IMG/VR virus record: IMGVR_UViG_3300030012_000241
Coordinates: 1 to 53,527 of that record
Reading direction: 5' to 3' (one strand)
DNA length: 53,527 nucleotides
DNA from: a virus
Shown: in pieces, positions 15,853 through 24,500 of the stretch
Numbering within the stretch: the first letter of the stretch is position 1
Layout of the letters: every line of letters starts with the position of its first letter
Notes under the pieces: generated by a model
Told to the model about the DNA's origin: nothing
Seen by the model: the letters and a program-made list of their open reading frames with translations, nothing else
Database searches by the model: none
Position numbers and translations under genes: made by a program

Positions 15853-16051
15853 TGGAAACTTAATAAGTTTTTCGGTGCTATTAACACCAGAAGGGAAGAT
15901 AGTCTCAGAAATATCTGAGTTTCCTTTGGATAAAATAGATATTGTTTTTTCAGAAATGGACAGACAACTTATCAAAGTTTTACTTCAAAGAGCAAAAGCG
16001 AAGCTTGAACCACTACATGTGTACTTGCAACGTGAAATTCAGGCTTTGTGA
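15827..16051 (+). CDS. Small hypothetical protein (74 aa)
   Basis: Last gene of the rightward replication block, overlapping the preceding gene by 26 bases. Basic N-terminus, then a beta segment (ISFSVLLTPEGKIVSEI) and a helix. A different frame stays open past its stop to about 16138 (ending GIKKHKIR) without its own clear start; a frameshift cannot be excluded. Confidence 0.55.
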   Translation: MKRKEKKSDGNLISFSVLLTPEGKIVSEISEFPLDKIDIVFSEMDRQLIKVLLQRAKAKLEPLHVYLQREIQAL

Positions 16052-16164
16052 GAAAATCGACCTCACAGAATGCTCTGTATTGAACGGAAAGCATGTAAGT
16101 AATGCTCTAGGTATCAAAAAGCATAAAATTCGTTAGAGAGCCTCTCCGTAAGCGAGAGAGCATT

Positions 16165-16187
16165 TACACTATATTGTGTAGATTTTT
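16165..16187 (+). terminator. Terminator at the convergence of the two transcription blocks
   Basis: TACAC (16165-16169) pairs with GTGTA (16176-16180), followed by GATTTTT. A second hairpin, CTCTC/GAGAG at about 16142-16158, lies just before. Together they separate the rightward replication block from the leftward late block, whose last stop codon is at 16169-16171. Confidence 0.55.
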
Positions 16188-17899
16188 ACCTCTTTTTCCT
16201 TACCTTTTACAAAAATAGGGTCTAATTCTGTATATTGACCCTGATAATTCTTAATTGTCTCCTCACCTATGACTAAATTTTTACCAACAGACTTACATGA
16301 AGACTCCAAACGAGCAGCTAAATTTACAGCATCACCTAAACAACTATATTCAAACCTGGAAGCCGACCCCATATTTCCTACACAGACTATGCCTGTATTT
16401 ATTCCTATACCAATTTCAACTTCTAACTCTGCTTCTTGCATGTCGTGTTGTATTTGAAGAGCTGTTTCAATAGCAAGCTGTTCTTGATTGTCTACATCTA
16501 GTGGAGCATTCCATACAGCCATCATTGCATCTCCTATATATTTATCTACCATCCCTCCATTTCTTTGGACGGCATCTGCTTGGACAGTCAAAGCTTTGTT
16601 CATAATCTTTATCACTTCTTCAGGCTCTAACTTTTCTGATAGACTTGTAAAGCCTCTGACATCTGTAAACATAATCGTACATCTTTTTCTTTCACCACCT
16701 AACTTCAAAAGCTCTGGATTTTTTTGTAGCCTAGCTACTTGTCTTGGGTCAAGATAATGTTCAAACTGTTTTTTTATTTGTTGTCGTAATCTATATTGTT
16801 GTCTAAACCTTAAATAGAATTGCTGTAAAGATATAAGTGTCATACATGTCATACTCCATGTAACGTCAATCAAATATCCAAGAGATACAAAGTAATATCC
16901 AAGATAGCCTACTGAAGCAAACAAACCACCAGCTAATACAACTGATAGGGTCATACCAAAAGAACGGATTACAAGAGCTATAAGAAGACCAGAGACACAT
17001 AATAGTAGTAGCTCTACAAATAATCTGTAGTCTGGTATCTGTGGTGTATCTAATAATATTGACTCGGCAAGAGCTGCTTGAATTTTGTGAGGCTCAAGCA
17101 ATCCGACAGGAGTTGCTAGTTGACTGCTTATACCTTTAGCTGTAAAACCTACAAAGACAAACTTACCTGCTACATCTAAATTACCTAGTGTAGTCTGTGG
17201 TGTATCTACCCAACTAATCCACTTACGTCCATAACTGTCAGTAGGTATAGGGTCTAGTCCTCTTACTCTTATCATCTCTATACCATTTTCATTAGTAATA
17301 ATCTGATAGGTATTACCACCACCCAATACTTTTAACACCTCAGTTCCAAAAGATGCTACCCATCCATTAGGTGTTTGTTGTAGTAAAGGTATTTGACGAA
17401 CAAGGTTATCTACATCTACAGGAGCAGATACAGCACCTTGGCTTGAATTATTTTTAAGTATGTCTATGTTTTGTAAAAATCCTTGGGCTTTGGGTAAGAC
17501 TACCGTAGGCCCTCGGATGACTGTACCATGTGTTTTAGGATATATGCCATTAGGTACTTCAGGCATTGCAAGTATACTAGGAGAAAATGACAAGGCTTCA
17601 GCAAACTTTTCATCTCCTCCTAGTCTATCTGGATGGGGAAATAACATAGTCCATCCGACACCTATTGCTCCTTCTTGTAAAAGCTTTATGTGTATGTCTG
17701 CTAGTGTTTCTCTAGGTAATGGATAACCACCTTGACTATCAATAAACTCTTCAGTTATATTAAGTATTGTAAAATACCCTGTAGGGTTAGGTGTATCTAC
17801 TAGCCTGTCAAATGTTTTAAGTCTTAATGTTTCTAACGGAGCTACATTAAACAACAAAGGCAAAGCCAATAATCCTAATAATAAACTAGCCCATCTCAT
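16169..17899 (-). CDS. CHASE2-domain class III adenylate cyclase
   Basis: 576 residues, predicted inner-membrane enzyme making cAMP from ATP. An N-terminal membrane segment (4-20) leads to a periplasmic CHASE2 sensor domain (about 21-285, including DVAGKFVFVGFTAKGISSQL). Three membrane spans follow (about 293-311, 316-338, 343-362), then a cytoplasmic cyclase domain (about 403-576). Catalytic residues look intact: metal-binding Asp413 in FTDVRGFT and Asp457 in KYIGDAMMAVW, adenine-selecting Lys453 and Asp523, and transition-state Asn526 and Arg530 in GDAVNLAARLE. The gene shares TAATG with the upstream FecR gene, and CHASE2 cyclases pair with FecR proteins in bacteria. It is remarkable in a phage. 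Confidence 0.92.
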   Translation of the reverse strand: MRWASLLLGLLALPLLFNVAPLETLRLKTFDRLVDTPNPTGYFTILNITEEFIDSQGGYPLPRETLADIHIKLLQEGAIGVGWTMLFPHPDRLGGDEKFAEALSFSPSILAMPEVPNGIYPKTHGTVIRGPTVVLPKAQGFLQNIDILKNNSSQGAVSAPVDVDNLVRQIPLLQQTPNGWVASFGTEVLKVLGGGNTYQIITNENGIEMIRVRGLDPIPTDSYGRKWISWVDTPQTTLGNLDVAGKFVFVGFTAKGISSQLATPVGLLEPHKIQAALAESILLDTPQIPDYRLFVELLLLCVSGLLIALVIRSFGMTLSVVLAGGLFASVGYLGYYFVSLGYLIDVTWSMTCMTLISLQQFYLRFRQQYRLRQQIKKQFEHYLDPRQVARLQKNPELLKLGGERKRCTIMFTDVRGFTSLSEKLEPEEVIKIMNKALTVQADAVQRNGGMVDKYIGDAMMAVWNAPLDVDNQEQLAIETALQIQHDMQEAELEVEIGIGINTGIVCVGNMGSASRFEYSCLGDAVNLAARLESSCKSVGKNLVIGEETIKNYQGQYTELDPIFVKGKEKEVKIYTI

Positions 17900-19008
17900 T
17901 AGTTACTCTGTGTAATTTTTATAACAGAATCGCCACCACCATTTACTATTAGCTGTGTACTCTTACCATCTTGTATTAGTATGACGGTATAAGCTCCTGC
18001 TTTATCTAAATCTATTCTTACTGTCTGTTCCACACTTCTGAAGAAAGATATTTGTTGGTCTGTAATAAAAGTATTTATTTGTGTATTAGGGTCAAAGCCA
18101 ACCTGTGTGCCTTTTAAATTTATATCTGTTCTTAATATACTTTCTGTCTCATCTAGTTCGTTTACTTCTTCTATTATATCTAGTAAGTCTTCTAAAAAAT
18201 TTACATCTAGGTAATTTATATCTAGCTCTGTAAATTCTAAACTGTCATCTTTTAGTAAATCTACGTCCAAGTCCTCAAACTCAAGATAATCAACATCAAG
18301 TATATTACTATTACTATCTGACACACTTTCCTCAGCAAGACTATACTCCTCTTTTGGTGGACTAACTATTAACATGTTATCTATTAGCTCTGTAGTTATG
18401 TCCAACACTACAGGCTTTGCAGGCTCACTCTCAAATGTAGATACTGATGTAGCTTGATAGGGCTGATTTAGAACAACCTCACCCATAGCTGTAGCAACTA
18501 CTATCTCTCCACTAGGTAAACCATTTTCGTCAGGCAATAAAATAACAAGAGACCTACCAAGTTCATCTATGGTAATCGTAAAGTCTGTACCACGAATACC
18601 AATGGTCGCACTTGGGGTCTCTATAAAAATATTTTCTTTGTTTATTGTTGCAAGTTTGCCTGTAATAAATCTTGCAGTACCACTTGCAAACTGTAAAGCC
18701 ATCTTAGATTTAGATGGGTCAGGGTCGTAGATAAACTCATCTATGATAAGTTCAGAATGCTCTGTCAATCTGACCTGACTATCGTCTAGAAATGTAATTC
18801 CTATCCGACCTTCTGAAGTTTGAACGTTGTCAAAACTTTCTATGTTAAAGGCTAAGGCAGCATTATAAGGTTTATCTCTTACAACCCTGCCTGCACCATT
18901 AAGTTCTGTTATGTTACCAATGCTAGCATCCAACGGCTGTGCCATTATCGTCTTGGATAATACACACGCTACCATTAGAACCATTGGATATAATCTTGAG
19001 CCAATCAT
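17899..19008 (-). CDS. Secreted FecR-domain protein
   Basis: 369 residues with a signal peptide ending about TIMA-QP. The FecR domain (about 30-185) shows DNVQTSEGRIGITFLDDS and ETPSATIGIRGTDF (130-143), hallmarks of this periplasmic signalling domain. A very acidic Leu/Asp-rich stretch (about 221-290) with repeated LDVDYL, LDVDLL, LDINYL and LDVNFL units follows, then a C-terminal beta-rich domain with QTVRIDLDKAGAYTVIL. The likely role is to relay a periplasmic or surface signal to the cyclase. The first 86 bases overlap the 3' end of the curlin-like gene; starts at 18984 or 18975 are possible, and none has a strong ribosome site. Confidence 0.85.
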   Translation of the reverse strand: MIGSRLYPMVLMVACVLSKTIMAQPLDASIGNITELNGAGRVVRDKPYNAALAFNIESFDNVQTSEGRIGITFLDDSQVRLTEHSELIIDEFIYDPDPSKSKMALQFASGTARFITGKLATINKENIFIETPSATIGIRGTDFTITIDELGRSLVILLPDENGLPSGEIVVATAMGEVVLNQPYQATSVSTFESEPAKPVVLDITTELIDNMLIVSPPKEEYSLAEESVSDSNSNILDVDYLEFEDLDVDLLKDDSLEFTELDINYLDVNFLEDLLDIIEEVNELDETESILRTDINLKGTQVGFDPNTQINTFITDQQISFFRSVEQTVRIDLDKAGAYTVILIQDGKSTQLIVNGGGDSVIKITQSN

Positions 19009-19633
19009 TATTTAATGTGCTTAATTGTTGGATGTCAAAGGTTCGTGAATCACCTGTTTGGTCTAGGTAAAAATACCCACCAGCATAGCCACTCCCCTCA
19101 AAGTTTACTGTGTTTGAATCACCATCAACGTCTACATAGTTTGTAGCTCCATCATAATTAATGTCGAAATCAAATACGTTTCCATCTCCATTTACAATCC
19201 AGTCAAGGTCTGTATTACTAGCCATAGCTGTTGTAGCCAGGTCTAATGTAAAATCATTACTACTTCCTGAAACGTCAATGTTGACATCTGAGCCGTCTGC
19301 ACCATAAGTGTTGCTTGGGTCTACTTGAATTGTGAAATCATTACTGCTTCCATCAAAATTAAAATAGCCTGTAAAGTTATCAGCCCAAATATCTCCTAGA
19401 AAAGTATTAGAACCACCTATTTGATTTATGTCTAATGTAAGATTATCTCCATCTAAATCCAACGGTGTCAAATTTCCTGCTGATGACTCTAACCCTCCGA
19501 TAATGTTTCCATCATCTCCTAGTTGCTCTAAATCAATATTGGCACTAGCTCCTGATTGGTCAATATATATCTCATTATCATCTGCCATTACACTCAACGA
19601 TAACATAACGAATATACTAATTAGATTCTTCAT
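18923..19633 (-). CDS. Curlin-like secreted repeat protein (CsgA-type)
   Basis: 236 residues with a signal peptide (cleavage about VMA-DDN at 17). The mature protein is acidic, rich in Asn, Asp and Gly, and built of imperfect units. The first resemble curlin repeats (YIDQSGASANIDLEQLG; LDINQIGGSNTFLGDI); later ones read DGSSNDFTIQV, SGSSNDFTLDL, GDGNVFDFDI, DGDSNTVNF and LDQTGDSRTFDIQQ. Curlin repeats of the Q-x-G-x-x-N type form stacked beta-solenoid amyloid outside the cell. It lies directly after csgG, as a natural substrate for that pore. Two Cys (224, 236) near the C-terminus are unusual for curlins. A fold-only resemblance is possible. Confidence 0.75.
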   Translation of the reverse strand: MKNLISIFVMLSLSVMADDNEIYIDQSGASANIDLEQLGDDGNIIGGLESSAGNLTPLDLDGDNLTLDINQIGGSNTFLGDIWADNFTGYFNFDGSSNDFTIQVDPSNTYGADGSDVNIDVSGSSNDFTLDLATTAMASNTDLDWIVNGDGNVFDFDINYDGATNYVDVDGDSNTVNFEGSGYAGGYFYLDQTGDSRTFDIQQLSTLNNDWLKIISNGSNGSVCIIQDDNGTAVGC

Positions 19634-20426
19634 ATTCCCAATAGCCTCTCTCTATTCCTATTTTTATTATATTTAGTACCCCTGTCTCTACTGCCTTTGT
19701 TAAAGCAATAGCGATAGATTCGTTCTCAGCAACTCCTCCCTCTATCTCTACTAGCTCTGTGCCAGCTTCAATAAAACGAAATACGTCCTGAGAAACACTT
19801 GTAGATAAAATGCTTTTAGAAACGGATGTCTCCATCAACACCTCACCTGTAGATACGGAAACCAATCGTAGTGAAATGATTACAGTATCTTCTCGATATT
19901 GTTTGCTATTACCTATACCTAGGTATCTAGCTCCCAATCCTCCAGATTTTAGGTTAGCCTCATACGAGATTACCCCTCCCTGGAACATAAGCCCTGCAAA
20001 AAGCAAAGGCTGTAATTTTGCATCTTGTTCAAACTCTTTGCGAGTTGACCTAATTAATTGTCTTTCTTTTGTGAGGTCATCGAGTCCCACACGTTCTACT
20101 ACTTTGAAGAACTTGCCATCTGCTGTATGCTTCAAAGCTCTTATTAGTATTGCTTCTGGAGCTTGTGTTATGGCTGTACTAAATAAGGCAAAAGAACTAT
20201 TACTTCTTCTTTGGCCTGTTAAATCTTTAAAACTGTTAGGATATACTGCGACAACTGGTTGCTGTTTAGCACCAGGCATCTCGAATAGCTCATCTGATTG
20301 TATTTCTAATATAGTCGAGGGCTGTATCTTTTTTGTTAGAACTAAATCGTTATTCTCACTTAATACTGCACATCCACTAGAAAGAAAAATCACCAATAGG
20401 CAACTGAATAACTGTTTGTGTTCCAT
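19617..20426 (-). CDS. csgG: CsgG-like outer-membrane secretion channel
   Basis: 269 residues. CsgG forms the outer-membrane pore that exports curli subunits. There is a lipoprotein signal with lipobox LSSGC (Cys19). The body follows E. coli CsgG closely: AILIRALKHT, FFKVVERVGLDDLTKERQL, SGGLGARYLGIG, LRLVSVSTGEVL and GVFRFI-like DVFRFI, then AVETGVLNIIKIGIERGYW. In the constriction segment the Phe56 equivalent is kept (LFSTAI), but Tyr51 and Asn55 appear replaced. The C-terminal tail after GYW is short. Its start overlaps the csgF end by 50 bases, and the curlin-like gene follows. Confidence 0.92.
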   Translation of the reverse strand: MEHKQLFSCLLVIFLSSGCAVLSENNDLVLTKKIQPSTILEIQSDELFEMPGAKQQPVVAVYPNSFKDLTGQRRSNSSFALFSTAITQAPEAILIRALKHTADGKFFKVVERVGLDDLTKERQLIRSTRKEFEQDAKLQPLLFAGLMFQGGVISYEANLKSGGLGARYLGIGNSKQYREDTVIISLRLVSVSTGEVLMETSVSKSILSTSVSQDVFRFIEAGTELVEIEGGVAENESIAIALTKAVETGVLNIIKIGIERGYWEYEESN

Positions 20427-20853
20427 CGCTTGCTGTTATAGTTAATGTTATTATTCCATCTTCTATACTATATTCTATAGTATTACCCTCTAATGTTAGT
20501 ATTCCACTTGTACTAGGATTTTCTCCAAACAAGTTTTCTACTAACTGTCTGGATAACTGTGCATATATTCTAGATTCTAAGTTTCTAATAAATCTAGCAA
20601 GTGTAGTGTTTTCTTTGTCTCTTTCTATTTGTTCTTGCAAGGCTTTGAGTTCTTCTTTTATAGTCATCTTTCTAGTGAACTCTTGATTCTCTATGGTAAG
20701 GTAATGTGCAGACGTACCTATACCACTAAATGATGGGTTTTTAAATTTATGCACCATTTCATCGGCATGAAGATTGCTCACACCCAATACTGAAATTATA
20801 AATATTCCAATTAACGTTCCTAATTCAATCTTTTCTTTGGTCTTTTTTCCCAT
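20377..20853 (-). CDS. csgF: CsgF-like curli assembly factor
   Basis: 158 residues with a signal peptide (cleavage about LHA-DE, 30). CsgF plugs into the CsgG mouth and helps anchor and nucleate fibres. The mature N-terminus has FKNPSFSG, like the CsgG-binding FRNPNFGG of CsgF. A helix (about ARFIRNLESRIYAQLSRQLV) and a C-terminal beta region with IEDGIITLTITASDGTQTVI follow, as in the family. It begins inside the upstream holin-like gene and overlaps csgG. No CsgB, CsgC or CsgE gene was found in the window. Confidence 0.88.
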   Translation of the reverse strand: MGKKTKEKIELGTLIGIFIISVLGVSNLHADEMVHKFKNPSFSGIGTSAHYLTIENQEFTRKMTIKEELKALQEQIERDKENTTLARFIRNLESRIYAQLSRQLVENLFGENPSTSGILTLEGNTIEYSIEDGIITLTITASDGTQTVIQLPIGDFSF

Positions 20854-21112
20854 CTGCCCTCGCTAGTCTATCCACATCTACAGGTACTCCCATAGCTGTG
20901 CGACACATTGTGTCTATTCTTATTATATCGTTGTCTATTTGTCTTACTCTGTCTATTAATGCAACTATCATGCCATGTTGTGTATCTAGTTTTTTGTGTA
21001 TGTCAGCAATCAAGGCATTAAATAGTTTATATACCATCCATCCAGCAGCAACTGCAAAAGCAGCAGGGATGCCGACAGTTTCTAATATGTCCATCCATTG
21101 ATTTGTATTCAT
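20825..21112 (-). CDS. Holin-like small membrane protein
   Basis: 95 residues with one membrane span near the N-terminus (about 12-32, VGIPAAFAVAAGWMVYKLF), then a charged helical tail with regular hydrophobic spacing (MIVALIDRVRQIDNDIIRID). Single-span phage holins of the BhlA type have this layout. Position next to another membrane protein and the transglycosylase gene favours a lysis role. It overlaps csgF by 29 bases, so the curli-like cassette is coupled to the lysis genes. Confidence 0.5.
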   Translation of the reverse strand: MNTNQWMDILETVGIPAAFAVAAGWMVYKLFNALIADIHKKLDTQHGMIVALIDRVRQIDNDIIRIDTMCRTAMGVPVDVDRLARADGKKDQRKD

Positions 21113-21558
21113 TATTTGCCTTTTACTAAACTACCACCAAAATACATACCAATAATAGCTGACACTAAGTTAGTATCTAGTTGTGTGATTACTAAACCTT
21201 GGAAAGTTATCCATTCAAATATCTCTCTCCCTTCTTTAAAAAACCAAAAGCCTGGATTCCAATTTGTATATCCAACAGTTACTGATACATCTGGATAATA
21301 TACAGCAACTAACTTTGGTAAAAGTACAATAGCAAATACTGAAGTCAAAGCTATTATTCTTCTTGTCCAAGCAAATCCTTTATCAGCTTGTCCTGCTTCT
21401 ATAGATTGCTTTCTAGCTTTCATCTCAAACTCCCCACGTGTAATGAGTAGTTTTTGTTGTTCTGCTTTAGCTTTTCTGCTTTCAGCCCACACACTCATAA
21501 GTCCACCTAGAACTGTAGATGCAAGCATAGTAATTATCTCAAACGGAAATCCCATCAA
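21112..21558 (-). CDS. Multi-span membrane protein, possible lysis protein
   Basis: 148 residues with predicted spans at about 5-22, 67-88 and 117-140, and a charged helical stretch between the first two. TAATG overlap with the holin-like gene. Proteins of this shape occur near lysis genes of marine podoviruses, but no sequence motif assigns it. It could be a second holin or a membrane partner of the internal virion proteins. Confidence 0.5.
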   Translation of the reverse strand: MMGFPFEIITMLASTVLGGLMSVWAESRKAKAEQQKLLITRGEFEMKARKQSIEAGQADKGFAWTRRIIALTSVFAIVLLPKLVAVYYPDVSVTVGYTNWNPGFWFFKEGREIFEWITFQGLVITQLDTNLVSAIIGMYFGGSLVKGK

Positions 21559-24500
21559 TCTATCCCAAACTTACGTAAATATCTCCTAGTTTCTGATGGT
21601 AAATCAAAATCATCTCTACCTGATTCTATCCACTTTAAAGTATTACCATAACCATAGTTAAATGCTATAAGAGCATCTCTATCGTTACCTAATTTTTTTC
21701 TTAAAGCATTTATATAGTCTGTTCCAAATCTAACATTTTCTACAGGGTCTAATAAATTATCTCCTTCAAAAGGTTTTACACCAAATCCAGGCTGTTTTGC
21801 TGTATCAGGCATAATTTGCATTAATCCCATAGCACCTTTATCGCTTATGGCATTAGGATTACCTTCACTTTCTATACCAATAATTTTAGCTATAAAATCA
21901 TCGTCTGTGTATTTTCTTCCCATAGCTAAAAAGTCTGGAAAAACCTCCTTACCTTCAGAATATTTTACACGTCCTAAATTTTCAAAACCTTGTCTAACAA
22001 TACCTCCTTCTGCAAGAGGCACTCTTAATTCTCTAATACTATCTGTTATTACTTTAAGAGCTTCTTCTATACTATCATCTGCTTTTTTACCAGCTTCTAT
22101 AATTCCTGAAAAAGGCTCATAACCTGTTGCTCTTTCTAGAGGATATTTTAAACCTATCCCTGGTGTTTTTCTTGCTAAGGTTTCTATTAGACCTCTATCA
22201 TATTTTGCCACACCTGTAATGTCTGACATAATTGGGCCACCTAAACTAAGAATATCCGTAGCTGAACCTCCAGTAAATTCTGCTGCATCTGCTATTCTTT
22301 TTACATATTCAAATTGACCTAGTAAACCTACTCTTTGAAAAGCATCTATAGCTTCTATACTACTTCTAGGTAATATTTTATCAGCAAATTGTCCTGCTGG
22401 AGTTGTTGAGTAATCTCTAGCAAGTAAATCGTATTCTTCTTGTCTTCTATCACTACTTCTCCAATAGTTAGTTCCTCTTGCAACTAAACTTGAAGTAGCT
22501 ACAAAGCCTACAACTCTTGGAGCATTAACTTCAGGATTATTAATAGCATCTCTTGCAAAGTTTTTTAACACCGTATTACTAAATGCAGTAGGGTATCTTA
22601 AAAACTGTGTAAGAATATCGTACATAGGGTTCGTCATAAACTGAGGAACTTTAGAAAACTCTCTTGATGTTGGTAAAATAATACTTCTAGAAAATCTACC
22701 ACCTGCTAAAGTAAGTTCTTTTTGATAAAACTCTGAAGACTCTTTAGCCCCTTTTGATAACCAATTTAAACCTTGTCTAGTATCTATACCTAGACTATTT
22801 AATTGCTCTTTTAGAAACGTTACTCTGTCATAAAGATTTGTGCTTTTACCTGTATATTGACCATCTATACTATCTAATTTTTTCATAAGAGCTTGTACTG
22901 GAGCAGGTAATGATGGACTATCTTTACCTTTACTCAAAGCAAACAAGGCTTTGTCATCAAAGATATTTACACCTTCATCTCTAAATCTTTTTAATGTTCT
23001 TAATGAGTCTATGGCTATATCTCTTCCCATATTAAAAGATGCTAGCTCAATAGTTTTTGTCCAAGGTAATAGTAAGTTTGCTTTATAAAATGTTCTTGCT
23101 ACTCTATTTAATCCTGGACTTCTTAATGCATCTCCTGCTAGCCTATTTACCAAATCAGCCTGTACATCATCTACAGCAATAAATGCTTTATTAGCATCTC
23201 TATTGGCTTCTATTTTTGATAGTCCTCTTCTTTCTACTAATAAACTTTTTAAGTCAGTAGATAAAAACTTATAGCCATTGTAAAGTTGTTCATGGAAGTT
23301 TTTTGCAGCTTTACTAGGCCCAACTCTTGCAGCACTTATTAATGCTTCTGATAAAGATGATACTGTTGCTAATGGTAAAAATGCCATAGCATTAGCTAAT
23401 TTTAAACCATCGTATAATCCTTGAATAACTTGATTCTCATAAAATTTTACTTGACCAGTTACAGACTCAAATGACTTTATCATATTTCTTTTATCAAGTT
23501 GAGTTAGTCTTGGTAAGCCCATTTTTTCAAGTTCTTCTTCTAAAGGTTTTATCCAATTATTAATAAATAATTTTTCTCTGTCTGCTTTTAAATCGTCAAA
23601 CACCATAACTTTATTACCTTTTAAGTCTAAAGCTTGTTTTACTCCAGGTGCTAGCTTTCCTCCTAAGAAAGTTATTTTAGTTTGTATGGCATTAGCTGCA
23701 TTTAATCCATAAGATGCTCCTACATCAACTAAATTATTTATTAAAAACTTTTCATATTTATTGTCATCTATAGCTAGTTTTCTACCATGAGTTAAAAGAT
23801 TACTATGGCTGGAATATAGCTCATTGTTAATATTTAACATGTCATCTATAACCTTACCTGCCTCTGTTTCACTTATTCCTAAATCTTTAGCTAGTAATTT
23901 TTGAAACTCTTTTTGATTTTGTTGTATAGCTTTTCTATTCCACTCTCTTGGAAAATAATCTTTTATTCTAATATCTCCAAAGCCTGCATCTTTAGCATCT
24001 TTTGCAATACTATCAAACCACTTTCTTAGTTTAACTGCTGATTGTTTAACATCTTTACCATACTTTGATATAGCTTTTTTATTACCTCTAAGGTATCTTA
24101 ATATATCTAATTCAACTGCTTCGTTGAGTTTACCGTCAGGTGCTATATCTTCTAAAGCTTTCCAAAAGCCTTTATCTCCAAACATGTATTGGCCTCGTCT
24201 TCCGTTTAACAATTCAGGGAAACTCCAAGCAACTCTTTCAGATGCTCTTGTACCTATACGAAGTTGAGAATCATGGTCTAATGTAGCACTAAATCTTCTA
24301 GCAACATCACTACCTTGGTCTTGTAAAGTTTTAAAAAATCTTGCATTACCTAGAAAAACTCTACCTAAAAAATTATCAAGACCTTTGTTAAATTTTAGTC
24401 TGACATTTCCAAGAAAATCATCAGAATATACTTTAGGTTTTTTGTTTATATTTAAAACAGGATTACTGTAGTTAATAAACTTTTGAGTATATCTACCTAG

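Noticed and set aside
16169-20853. Bacterial chromosome contamination joined to a phage contig
   Set aside because: The genes overlap the phage holin-like gene at one end and meet the phage replication operon at the other, with similar AT-rich composition, so they look integral. Read mapping would settle it.
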